NCBI GenBank assembly: GCA_965263245.1
Contig: CBDHHR010001146.1
Coordinates: forward strand, 744,001 to 808,000
From: DT-68 sp965263245
Lineage (GTDB): Bacteria > Bacillota_I > Bacilli_A > Mycoplasmatales > Metamycoplasmataceae
DNA length: 64,000 nucleotides
Direction: 5' to 3'
The notes under the pieces were generated by a model, which was given only the letters and a program-made list of their open reading frames with translations, searched no databases and was not told where the DNA came from. This document shows positions 48,501-59,777 of the stretch, piece by piece. Position numbers and translations under genes: made by a program. Position 1 is the stretch's first letter; every line of letters starts with the position of its first letter.

Positions 48501-51296
48501 TTAAAATCCTCCTTGGGAAACAAAAACAAATAATGATAATCCCACTGAACCAATTGTACTTGCAATTCCTATGAGCGAAGTAAGTAAAATTAATCCTTTT
48601 CTTGATTTGAATTTTAAATTATTTTTCTTTAATTTTTTCTTAGACTTTATTAAACTTATTAATGATGCACCTGATGCGATTGAACCAAGGGCTAAAACTC
48701 CTGCTGAAGAAGCTAAAATGTATTTGAAAGTTTTAGAAATAATTACTTTGCTATTTAAAACCTTTTTAAAATTTCAATCCACTGAATCAAGCATTTTTGC
48801 GATGCCTTCATAATCTAAATTTAAATCATTTATTTTACTCAATGATGCTATTAATTCTTCATCAAGTTGTTTTAAAAGCTTTTGTTTTTCTTCTTCAGAA
48901 GCACCTTTAAGATTTTTTATTTCATCAACTTTTTCTTTGTGTTTTAAACGTAAAATTTCAATTCAGATTTTTTTTGTATCTGCTTTATAATCTTCTGATA
49001 TTTGTTTAAGTTTAATTGCATTTACAAAACTATTTAAAAAATCTTCATTTTGAAAATAATTTGTTTGTGAATCATTATATAAATCCTGAAATTTTTTTAA
49101 ATATTTTTTTTCTTCATTTGAATCAGAAAGTTTTATTTTACTTAGTTGATTTAAACTTTTTTTATGAATTTCGTCAATTTCATCTCTTACTTTATAAATT
49201 TCGTCAGTATTTGCTTTTTTAAATATAGGTTTATAAAATGTGTAAAGTTTTCGAGATTTTGAATTATAAAAACTAAAAGAAACATAAAGAGTATCATCGT
49301 TAGCATATCTAAAAAAGTGTTTTCTATATTTTAAATCTAAATTTTGCGTATCGGTTTCAAGTTCGTTAAGATTTAGAAAAATATCTTCGAAAGTAAAATC
49401 AAAATTTATTTGAGGAGCTTGTAAATTCTCAATATTTTCTTGAACAAATGAAGAGTTAACTTCTAATTTTTTCTCAATTCATTTTTCCAAATATTGTCTT
49501 TGGGAAAAATCATTATATCAGTAGCTTATAATTTCTTCCCAGGGTTCTTTTAGTTTTTTTAAAGAAGGGTTTCAACCAGCATATTTATCATTTGAAGAAG
49601 CATATTTTCAATTTATTTCATTATTAAAAGTAAATTCAATAAGAAAGTAAAAGAAAGGATTATTTGCAGGATCATCTGGATTATTAAAAGCAATCTTATT
49701 AGTTCAAACAAATCTTGGGTAAGAAAGAAGGTTGTCATCAGGAGGTTGATTGCCATATTTTTTGTATCATTTTCCACCAGGATTTATTTTTTTAAGTAAT
49801 TCAATTCATTCATCATTTTTACGAAAAATTTTTTCTGGACCAGTTTGATCTTCAAGACTATCTCATTCATCTAAAAATAAATATTTTGGTTTGTTTTTCG
49901 ATGAAAAATCTACTAGTTTTTGAAGATCAATAATTTTTGTTGAAAAAACAAATATTTCCTTAGAAAAAATTTTTTCATCTGTATTTTTTATTAAATCTTC
50001 AAAAGTAAATTCTAACTTAATTTTTCTATAATCAATACGATTTTCTGGAGTGCTAACAGGAGAATTTATAAATTCAATTTTAAAATCTGTTAGATCAAAC
50101 GAAGGAAATTGAGTTCTAAAACTTTCAAGTTTTGCAAGTTTTAAACTGTTAAATCCGTTGGTGTTGAACCAATCATACAGTTGTTCTAGATTATTAACTT
50201 TATTACTTAAAAAATTTGTTTGCTCGACTTTAAAAACTTTGTCATCATTAATTTCGTCTACTAAATCATTAATTAATGATTGAAACTCTTCTTTTGGGTT
50301 GTAAAAAAGAACGTTAGGAACTTTTATTCTTAAATTTTTAGTAATTGATGCATCCCCTAATTTTAATTTAATACTTCCTTCTAAAAAAACATCAATTTCT
50401 TTAAAACCATTACTTTTTTCTCTAACTGCAGATTTACTGATGTTAATTGAGGAAACTTCAACATCAGAATTATTTTCTATTTTAAAATTTTCTTTTAATA
50501 TCAATTTAAAATTTTTAAGTAAATTATCATTAACTTCATTAATATCAAGACCATTTGTTCCAAATCTATCAATTTCATAACTATTAAGATTATTTTTAAA
50601 ACTTCAAGTTTCTGAAGTAATATTAGCAATTAAAGCATTAGCAAGGGTGTTAATTTCGTTTAATATATTTTTTTTAACATAATTTTTAACAAATTCTTTT
50701 AGTCCTAAATTATAAGTGTTGCTTTTGATAGAGGCTTCTCTAAGTCATAATTCTTTAATTTCGGGAAATTTTTTATTAAAAAAATTAGTAACGTAAAGAA
50801 CGTCTTTATCACTTGAGTCATTTCACCTTGGTGAAAATTTACTCATAATGTCTAGAACGTTTTCTTCAATTAAAACAGGAACAATTTCCTCTAATTTTGG
50901 AATATCCAAATTTATAAAATGATTTGTAAAATTTGTAACAATTCTATTAATTGTTTTAGTTCTTATATCTGGTTCATTTAAGCCATCTTCTAACTTATTA
51001 ACATCGATTAAATTTAATTTTTTTTCAATTTCTTCTTTTATATCATAACCATTATCAAAAGCTTCTTTTCATTTAAGACCCAAACTTTCTATATAATTTT
51101 CAGGAATATAATCTTTATAATATATTAAAATTGAATTTCAATATGCAGATGGTTTATAATTTCCGTTATTAATCAAAGATCTAATTTTTATTAAAATTTT
51201 TGCATTAAGAAAATTTAAAAATAATTTATATTCTTCTGAATCAATTGTTGTTACATCCCTTTTAAAACGATTATTATAATTTACGTTATATTCCAT
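48501..51296 (-). CDS. F1-like cluster ~930-residue membrane protein, copy A (intact)
   Basis: 931 residues, last gene of the F1-like operon, 82 bases after beta. A large soluble part (M-E-Y-N-V-N-Y-N-N-R-F ... ) with repeated lysine/asparagine-rich helices, a mid-section W-N-P-S-L-K-K-L-K-E, a heptad-like region (~700-830) and at the C-terminus two adjacent hydrophobic helices (Y-I-L-A-S-S-A-G-V-L-A-L-G-S-I and G-L-I-L-L-T-S-L-I-G-I-A-S-T-I) ending S-Q-G-G-F. No signal peptide, so the bulk faces the cytoplasm if helices form a hairpin. Same length as copy B with the two homologous along their whole length. No known enzyme motif seen. In mycoplasma F1-like clusters, proteins like this are candidates for the non-FO membrane partner (X0). 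Confidence 0.82.
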
Positions 51297-51378
51297 AATT
51301 TAACCTTTTTCAATTGTACCACTTAAAAGAAAAAATTTAATTCATTTTTCTTAATTATCTCATTAATTTTTAAAACAA

Positions 51379-52830
51379 TTATTTTTTATTTTTAAAAATT
51401 CATCTTTTTTTGGTTTTTAAGTTTTGGGTTTTTTCAAAAATTGCATTTGATTGAATTTGAATTTCGTCATAAAGTTTATCAGTATTAGCTATATACCAAA
51501 ATTTGGTTGAATCGACTGCATCAAAAGTTCCATCAAGAATTCTTTCAACACCTAAAATAGTATCTTTTAAACTTACTACATCTCCCGGTCTTTGGTTATA
51601 AAGTTCAGCAGAGGTCATATTTTGGGTAAAGAAATTAATTAATTTTATTGTTCTTTCAATAATTATTACATCTTCATCAGAAATTCCGTCTAAACCTAAA
51701 ATTGCTATTAAATCTTCAAGTTCTTCGTATCTTTGAAGATATTTTTTAACTTTCATTAATGATTCATAATGTCTTTTTCCGATAATGTTTTCTTGAACAT
51801 TATTAGAATAAGAACTTAGTAAATTCATTGCTGGATACCTACCTTGAGAAGCAAATTTTCTTTCCAAAATAATGTAACCATCAAGGTGTGAAAACATGTT
51901 AACAGTTGAAGGATCGGTTATATCATCAGCTGGAACAAAAATAGTTTGAAAAGAAGTAATTGAATTATCTTTTGAATTTACCAGTCTTTCTTGAACACTA
52001 GAAATCTCCGAAACAAGTGTTGGTTGATAACCTGATTGAGAAGGAATATTTCCGAGTGATGAAGAAAGTTCTGAACCAGCTTGAATGTAACGATATATGT
52101 TATCAATGAACATTAAAACATTTTCTTTTTTAACATCTCTAAAATATTCAGCTGTTGTTATTGCGGAAAAAATAATGTTCATTCTTGAACCGGGATATTC
52201 ATTCATTTGTGAAAAAAACAAAATAGAATTATCAATTAATTTTGATTTTTTAAGTTCTCTATAAAGCTCTTCTCCTTCACGTGTTCTTTCACCGATTCCA
52301 ACAAAAACAGAAGTAAACTTTTGACCTTTTTTGGTTTTTTTAACATTATTGATAAATTCTTTAATAATTAATGTTTTACCAACTCCAGCACCACCAAACA
52401 TTCCGATTTTTCCACCTTCAAATATAGGAGTAAAAAAATCAATTGCTTTAATTCCGGTTTCTAAGAATGAAGTTAAATAGGAAAATTCTTTTTTTTGTTT
52501 TTTTCTAATTTGAACTTCCTCATAATCAATTTTCTTTTTAACTGGTAAATTATCAATTACATCACCTAAAACGTTAAATATTCTTCCTTTGGCAGAATCA
52601 GAAGTTGGTGCTTTAAAAGTTTCTCCAGTTGCTTCAACTTCTAGATCAATATAAAAATCTTCTTTTTTAATTAAAGTTATTGATTTAACAACTTTATCAC
52701 TTTCGATTGTTTGAACTAAAAAAACAGAATTCTTTTTAGTTTTAACTAAAGTGTTGATTGGAGGAATTTTATTTTTTTCAAATTCAATTTCAATAATGTT
52801 TGAAAGAATTTTTATTATTTTACCATTCAT
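51379..52830 (-). CDS. F1-like ATPase beta subunit
   Basis: 483 residues, read through one TGA(Trp) near the C-terminus. Motifs: Walker A G-G-A-G-V-G-K-T, catalytic region G-E-R-T-R-E-G, Q-M-N-E-Y-P-G-S-R-M, Walker B V-L-M-F-I-D-N-I-Y-R-Y, P-S-Q-x-G-Y-Q-P-T-L, D-D-I-T-D-P, and L-G-L-D-G-I-S-D-E-D where true F1 beta has M-D-E-L-S-E-E/D-E-D. Fully equipped for ATP hydrolysis. The sequence is far from housekeeping AtpD and belongs to a second, F1-like type. Start overlaps the alpha stop (TAATG). Confidence 0.92.
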
Positions 52831-54323
52831 TAGTTAGCTCCTTTTAAGAAATTATATTCACTTGAAGAAATTAAATTACCATATTTATTTGAAGCAGCTT
52901 CAACAAACGGAACAAAAACTGTTTCAATTTGTTGAATAATTTTTGGAGTTTTAATGTTTTCGGCATTAATTCTACTTAAAACTTTTTTTGCTAATTTATT
53001 TTCATTACAAAACTTTCTAAATAAAATTGAAAATTCTGATGGTTTACTAATACTTGAAAGTTTATCAAGATTAAATAAAGTTATCATAATAGCCATCATT
53101 TCTTCTTTTAATCCCACAAAACCATACTGAATAAATAAATTGTTAATTCCCTCTCATTCTTTAACTTTTTGAGCTAAATTTTCATTTATTTCAATTGACA
53201 TGTTAGCAAATTTACTAATTTCTAATAGTATTGAATATTTTTTCTTAAGACCTTTTGAAACTTTTTTCATCAATGGACTTTGGACTGAAGAACCAGTTCT
53301 TGAAACTGAAAAAGAAATGTCAATTGAAGGAAATAAAGATTTATTAAACATATCAACAGAAGTAAAAATTTGTCCATCGGTTATAGAAATAATGTTACTT
53401 GGAATTAACGATGCAACATCGTTTTGAATAGTTTCAACAATGGGAATACATGTAATTGAAGCATTTTTATATTTAGAAGAAAAATTTCCGGCACGTTCAA
53501 GTAGTGAAGAATGTTGATAAAAAATATCATTTGGGTATGCTTCACGTCCTGGATTAATTCCCATTGATAAAGAAATCTCTCTATAAATATTTGCATGTTT
53601 TGTTAAATCGTCAATTATTATCAAGACATCCTCACCGTTATAAGCAATTGATTCTGCCATTGCCATTCCAATTTTTGGAGCATAAAACTGTTCAGTAGCA
53701 GAATCAGCGTGTGCATAAATATAAATTAAATTATCAACAGCTTTTTCTAATTTTAAAAAATTATATTTTTGAATAACCGTATTTTTTTTCTGACCGATTG
53801 AAACATAAATAACTTTTACATTTTTGTTTTTTTGGTTCACTATTGTTGAAAGTGTTAATGAAGTTTTGCCAGAAGAACGATCACCAATTATTAATTCACG
53901 TTGTCCTTTACCAATCGGAATAAGTGCATCAATTGCGGTTATACCAGTATTTAATGTTTTGTTTATTTTTAATCTATCCATAATGCTTGGGGAAGGATTA
54001 TCTATGTGAGATTTACCAATTAAAATTGGTTTTTTAGGTTCTTCAAAACTTGAAGGATAAACAACATTTCCGAAAGGAGAAATGATTTTTCCAAAATAAT
54101 GTTTATATGTTTTAATGTAATCTTGTTTTTCGATTTTTTTAACTGTTGAATTAAGTTTAATGTCTAAAGTATTTCCTAAAACTAGAAGATTAGCTTTATT
54201 TCTTTCAGCATTTAAAACAATACCAATGGTTTTTTCAGAAAGTTTAAACCTTTGGTTTTCTTCATATTTTTCTTTTCCTTCTATAACCACAATGTTATCT
54301 TTAATTTTTTTAATTTTTGACAC
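52830..54323 (-). CDS. F1-like ATPase alpha subunit
   Basis: 497 residues with GTG start, whose G overlaps the TAG stop of copy B (TAGTG). Seen: N-terminal beta barrel, D-A-L-I-P-I-G-K-G-Q-R-E-L-I-I-G-D-R-S-S-G-K-T (Walker A), I-D-D-L-T-K-H-A, P-G-R-E-A-Y-P-N-D, and S-V-S-R-T-G-S-S-V-Q, with the arginine finger found in F1 alpha (S-V-S-R-V-G). C-terminal helical domain after one TGA(Trp). Proteins of this class occur in mycoplasmas beside the normal FOF1; a related one drives gliding in M. mobile. Confidence 0.92.
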
Positions 54324-57119
54324 TAAAATCCTCCTTGTGAAACAAAAACAAATAATGATAATCCTGCTGAACCAATTGTACTTGCAATTCCTATGAGCGA
54401 AGTGAGTAAAATTAATCCTTTTCTCGATTTAAATTTTAAATTATTTTTCTTTAATTTTTTCTTAGACTTTATTAAACTTATTAATGATGCACTTGACACA
54501 ACTGAACCAAGAGCTAAAACTCCTGCTGAAGAAGCTAAAATGTATTTAAAAGTTTTAGAAATGATTACTTTGCTATTTAAAACCTTTTTAAAATTTCAAT
54601 CCACTGAATTAAGCATTTTAATAATATCATAATCTAAATTTAAATCCTTTATTTTGCTTAATGATGCAAGCAACTCTTCATCAAGTTGTTCCAAAAGTTT
54701 TTGTTTTTCTTCTTCAGAAGCACCTTTAAGATTTTTTATTTCCTTAATTTTTTCGTCGTATTTTGAACGTAAAATTTTAATTCAAATTTGTTTTGTATCT
54801 TCTTTATAATTTTCTAATATTTTTTCAAGTTTAAATGTATTTACAAAACCATTTAAAAATTCTTCATTTTGAAAATAATTGGTTTGTGAATCATCATATA
54901 AATCTTGAAATTCTTTTAAATATTTTTTTTCTTCATTAACGTTAGAAAGACTTATTTTATCTAATTGGTTTAAACTTTTTTTATGAATTAAATCAATTTC
55001 ATTTTTTACTTTATTAATTTCTTCAGTGGTTGCTTTTTTAAGTATAGCTTTTTCAACTGTATAAGGGGCAAGATTTTTAACTAAATTTTCAAAATTAAAA
55101 TAAACGTAAATAGTATCATCTTTATATTTTCGATACTCCATTTTATAAGTTATATCTAAATCATTTGTTATAACGTTAAGTTCATCAAGATTTTCAAAAA
55201 GATCTTCAAGATTAATTGTTGGAAATAACGTTAACTTGTCATAATTATCTTGAATAAAAGAAAAGTTAAGTTTTAATTTTTCTTTTATTCATTTTTCCAT
55301 GTATGAACTTTGACTAGCAGCAATAACTTCGTGTGCCATGCTTCCGTATCAAGATTCTTTTAATTTTTTTAAAGATGGGTTTCAACCTGAATATTTATCA
55401 TTTAAAGAAGTGTATTTTCAATTTACTTGATTTTCAAAATTAAACCTAATTTTTTCACCTTCTTCATCTGAAGCGGGTAAAGTATTTCAGTAAAATTTTG
55501 GATAAAAACTAAGATCTTGATCAATTACTTCATTAGAAGAAATTCCGTTAGAACCAAAAGAAGGGCCTTTTTTATACCATATACCATCAGGACTTACTAA
55601 CTTAAGTAATTCGATTCATTCATCGTTTTTAAGAAAAATATTTTTTGGAATATTATTTTCATAATAAGTTCGAGGATATCAATCTTCACCAAATAAGTAT
55701 TTTGGTTTATTTTTAGTTAAAAAATTCATTAATTTTTGAAGATTAATAATTTTTGATGAAAAAACAAATATTTCATTAGAAAAAATTTTATCATTTGTTT
55801 TTTTTATTAAATCATTAAAAGTAAATTCTAACTTAATTTTTCTGTGTTGAATGATTAAATCATCAAGATCATCAATAATGGGAAAATTTATAAATTCAAT
55901 TTTAAAATCTGTTAGGTTAAACGAAGGAAATTGAGTTCTAAAACTTTCAAGTTTTGCAAGTTTTAAAGTGTGTAGTCCGTTGGTGTTGAACCAATCATAT
56001 AATTGTTCTAGATTATTAACTTCCTTGCTTAAAAAATCTATTTGTTCAATTTTAAAGATTTTATCATTATTAATTTCGGTTACTAAATCATTAATTAATG
56101 ATTGAAACTCTTCTTTTGGGTTATAAAAAAGAACGTTAGGAACTTTTATTCTTAAATTTTTAGTAATTGATGCATCCTCTAATTTTAGCTTTATGGTTCC
56201 TTCTAAAAAAACGTCAATTTCTTTAAAACCATTACTTTTTTCTCTAATTGCAGATTTACTAATGTTAATTGAGGAAGTTTCAACATCAGAATAATTTTCT
56301 ATTTTAAAATTTTCTTTTAACATTAATGTAAAATTTTCAAGAAAATATTCATCAATTTCATTAATGTGAAAAGTAGTTGTTTCAAAGTTATCAATTTCAT
56401 AACTGTTAAGATTATTTTTAAAACTTCAATTTTTTGAAGTAATACTACTAATTAAACCGTTAGAAACTAAATTAATTTGGTTTAATATGTTTTTTTTAAC
56501 ATAATTTTTAACAAATTCTTTTAGTCCTGAATCATAAGTTTTACTTTTGATAGCAGCTTCTCTAAGTCATAATTCTTTAATTTCAGAAAATTTTTTGTTA
56601 TAAAAATTAATAACTTGTAAAACATCTTTATTGTTTATTTTGTTTCATTTTGGTGAAAATTTACCCATGATTTTTAAAACGTTTTTTTCAATTAAACTAG
56701 GAACAACTACTTCTAATTTTGGAATGTCTAAATTTAAAAAATGATTTGTAAAATTTGTAACAATTCTATTCGTTGTTTTAATTCTTATATCTTGTTCGTT
56801 TAAGCCATCTTCTAATTTATTAACATCAATTAAACTTAATTTTTTTTCAATTTCTTCTTTTATATCATAACCATTATCAAAAGCTTCTTTTCATTTAAGA
56901 CCCAAACTTTCCATGTAATTTTCAGGAATATAATCTTTATAATATATTAAAATTGAATTTCAGTATGCAGCTGTTTTATATTCTCCAGAATTTATTCAAC
57001 GTTGAACATTTGTTGAAATTTTTGAATTAAGAAAATTTAAAAATAATTTATATTCTTCTAAATTAGATGCTGTTACATCTCTTTTGAACCGGTTGTTATA
57101 ATTTACTCTATATTCCATA
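54323..57119 (-). pseudogene. F1-like cluster ~930-residue membrane protein, copy B (one-base frameshift near start)
   Basis: Paralogue of copy A over its whole length (2797 bases = 932 codons plus one base). From the ATG at 57119 the frame reads M-E-Y-R-V-N-Y-N-N-R-F-K-R-D-V-T-A-S-N, then CTAATTTTAGAA (57055-57066), where four T stand against three needed for N-L-E-E-Y-K-L-F; the frame then ends a few codons later. After the extra base the sequence is open for ~910 codons to TAG at 54323-54325, with the same two C-terminal helices and S-Q-G-G-F. The remaining frame has no ATG until ~60 residues in (M-E-S-L-G-L-K-W). Either a real inactivation or phase change, a translational frameshift, or a base error. 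Not biased in codon use and well conserved downstream, so loss, if real, is recent. Confidence 0.75.
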
Positions 57120-57121
57120 AT

Positions 57122-57547
57122 TTAACCTTTTTTTGAAGTGTCTTTTTGCTTGTCTAAAAGAAAAAGCTCTAATTTAGATTCTAATTCATTTTTTTTAATT
57201 ATCTCATTAATTGTTAAACCAATCATTTCCTTTTTAGTTAAAATTTTAATTTTGTGTTTTAAATCTCTTAAATTCATTTTTTTTATTCATGAATTATCTA
57301 AAACATTTTCAAGTTTAATGTCGGTTCAAATTATAATGTTTCCTAACTCATTGGAATAAATTATAGGAAATAATAAAAATAATTTTTTCATTTTTTCATT
57401 TTCATCAACCAAAATTAATTTAGCAGCTAGTGGTGAGTGCACTTCGTTGCTTTTAATTTTTTTACTATAATTTTTAGTAATCAAATATGCTAATTTAATT
57501 TTATAGTTAACAGAATTTTCGTATGATACTAATTCTAAATTAAACAT
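57122..57547 (-). CDS. F1-like cluster epsilon-like subunit
   Basis: 141 residues, read through one TGA. Length and order (after gamma, both overlapping TAATG) fit F1 epsilon (~135). N-terminus M-F-N-L-E-L-V-S-Y-E-N-S-V-N-Y resembles the epsilon start (x-L-x-I-V-T-P-E-G-x-V-F), followed by a strand-rich part (L-A-A-K-L-I-L-V-D-E-N ... F-L-L-F-P-I-I-Y) and two C-terminal helices rich in Lys/Glu (L-R-D-L-K-H-K-I-K-I-L-T-K-K-E ... ). Assignment mainly by position. Confidence 0.6.
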
Positions 57548-58374
57548 TATTTAACTCCTCTTTTAGCAATTTGTGACATAAAAACAAGATCTTCAGTGGT
57601 TTTTTTTCTAATGTCTTTATTTATCTCTCTTTGTTTTTCTTCAATTAATTTATCGATATTTTTTATTGAATTTTCATTTTTTATTAATTTTTCTTTTAAA
57701 TAGTAAAAACTCTTTTCAATAATCAAAGCTTTGGCAATTTTAGAAAAATATAAATTTAATAACGTGTTAACACAACTGTTAATTGAAGGATAAAATATTT
57801 GTTTATTAATTATTAATTCATCTTTTTTATAATAATTAATGTCAAGTTTTTCAAGTGGAAAAATGTCTATTTTACCCTTTTTACTTCTTAAAGAATCACA
57901 TAAAAATGTAATTTTACTTATTTCATCACCTAAGACCATTTTTGTTAAAAGGTTTCCGATTCCGGTTCCCGCATTAGAAATTTTTTTGCTTGAATAAATT
58001 GTTTCGTAACTATTTTTTACAGCGAATTCACAAGCTGCAAAACCAACACAAATTAAATAATCATTTTCTTTGTCAAAATCTTTAGAGAGAATTTTGGAAA
58101 ATTTAAAAACATTTGCTGATATAAGTTCTTTTTCTGGAGTAATAAAGACCCATATTTTTCTTTTTTTTGTATTTTTTCGATCGTTTTTACTTAGTTTATA
58201 TTTATTTTTGATAAAACTTAAGATTTTTTTTGAAACTAGTGCAACATCTAAAAATCTTTTAGAAATCTTGTTAGCTCTTTCTAATTTTTGCAAAGTATCA
58301 AACTTAGAAATTTCAACAATTTCTTTTAGTCGGTTTAAATTATTAATTTGATTAATTTTCTTTTGCTTATCCAT
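57547..58374 (-). CDS. F1-like cluster gamma-like subunit
   Basis: 275 residues. Long N- and C-terminal helices with a small alpha/beta body between, the gamma layout: N-terminal N-R-L-K-E-I-V-E-I-S-K-F-D-T-L-Q-K-L-E-R-A-N, a central V-F-I-T-P-E-K-E and G-F-A-A-C-E-F-A region, and a C-terminal helix with I-D-K-L-I-E-E-K-Q-R-E-I-N-K-D-I-R. The typical gamma C-terminal signature (N-x-x-R-Q-x-x-I-T-x-E-L) is only faintly present. Rotation inside alpha3beta3 is inferred. Confidence 0.65.
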   Translation of the reverse strand: MDKQKKINQINNLNRLKEIVEISKFDTLQKLERANKISKRFLDVALVSKKILSFIKNKYKLSKNDRKNTKKRKIWVFITPEKELISANVFKFSKILSKDFDKENDYLICVGFAACEFAVKNSYETIYSSKKISNAGTGIGNLLTKMVLGDEISKITFLCDSLRSKKGKIDIFPLEKLDINYYKKDELIINKQIFYPSINSCVNTLLNLYFSKIAKALIIEKSFYYLKEKLIKNENSIKNIDKLIEEKQREINKDIRKKTTEDLVFMSQIAKRGVK

Positions 58375-58376
58375 TT

Positions 58377-59777
58377 CTATCCTTTAAATTTTGAACCTTC
58401 AATTACAATTAAATTATCATTTTCTTTCGAAAGAAGTAAGTGATCATAAAGCTTAATAATTGAACCATATTCTAATTTTTCATCAATTAAATCATTGTAA
58501 AATTTTTTCTCTTCTCCTGAAAATGGAGAAAAGTTTCATTTTTTAATATAATCTAAAACTATAAATTTTTTATACTTTTTGTCTAAAAATTTAATAAATT
58601 GGTTTTTAAGTGCTAAGGAATAACCAGAAATAAGAGCAAGAATTTGGGTTTCATAAATGTGATTTATAACTTCTTCGGTAAACATTTTATCAAAATAAAC
58701 AAACGTTGCTTTAATTATTGATCTAATGTCAACCGGATTTTCTTGATTAATTATTTTTTCAAATAAAGCAACTTCATTAAAAACTTTTTTCTTGTTTTTA
58801 AAGATGTTAGCAGAAAAAATATTTTTTGTTTTATGAGTTTTAATAAACCTATTTTTTCTTTTAGGAATATAAACATTTTCGTATGAAAACTCTGCACTAG
58901 GTTTTAAATTTTTATTAAAGTTTAACGAATGATTTATTTTTTTGACACTAATTTCTTTAATGTTTAATTTTTCAATTAGTTCTTTTTCTTTAAGGGCATC
59001 AAGTTTTTGTTGCTGAAACTTTTGATTCATTAAAATATCTTTTTGGATTTTAATTTCTTCTTCAGCAATGTTTTGTTTAAATAATCTTAATTCAATTTCT
59101 TTTTCAGCTTGAAATAATTTATTTTTTTCTATTCTTTTTTGTGTTTCTTTTAATTTTTCTTCTTCATCAAGAACTTCAATTTTTTTAAGTTTGATTTTAT
59201 CCTGTTTAATTTCATTAAAAGTTTTTAAAAGTTTTTTCTTAGAATCTAACTCTTCGTTTTGAAATTTAATTTCAAGATCAGTTTTTTCTTTTTCTAAATT
59301 AGAAATTTCTTTTAAGTTATCATTTTTAAGTTTGATTTTTTTAAGGTTAATTTTTTTAATTTCATCATCAATTTGTTTTTGGAGAATTTTAGAATCTTTT
59401 TTTTGTTTAATAATTAACTCTCTTTTTTTGTTAGTAAGTTCTTGTTTAGCAAGTTTTATTCTTTCTTTATTTCTTGCTCTTTCTTCTTTAAGAAAAATAA
59501 GATTTTGCTTTAATTTTTGGTTTAAATCATCAAATTCTTTTTTATACTTAGTGACTACTTCGTTTTCTTTTTTTAATTTTTCTTTTTCGTTTTTTCTAAG
59601 AGCAATTTTTAATTTTTTTTCTTCTTCCTTAGCAATTTTTAGTTGCATTTTGTAATTTTCAATCGCCTTTTTTCTTTCGGCTTTTGCTTTTTTAATTTCT
59701 AAATTAGATTTTAACTTTGTTTTAATTTGTTCTAATTTTTTATCTGTTAAATTTTTACTTCTTAATTTTTTAAACAT
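58377..59777 (-). CDS. F1-like cluster coiled-coil protein (peripheral-stalk candidate)
   Basis: 466 residues. Residues ~10-280 are an almost unbroken coiled coil of Lys/Glu/Leu heptads; residues ~330-466 form a compact domain (P-V-D-I-R-S-I-I-K-A-T-F-V-Y-F-D-K-M-F ... L-I-V-I-E-G-S-K-F-K-G). A b-subunit-like stalk joined to a delta-like head is a possible reading: the domain ends in a strand pair as delta does, but no clear delta signature is seen. ATG overlaps the stop of the membrane protein upstream; AAGGAGAAA lies before it. Confidence 0.7.

Noticed and set aside
48501..57119. MIB/MIP antibody-binding and cleaving pair beside the F1-like ATPase
   Set aside because: The ~930-residue proteins are two copies of one family, have no N-terminal signal or lipobox and no serine-protease motif.
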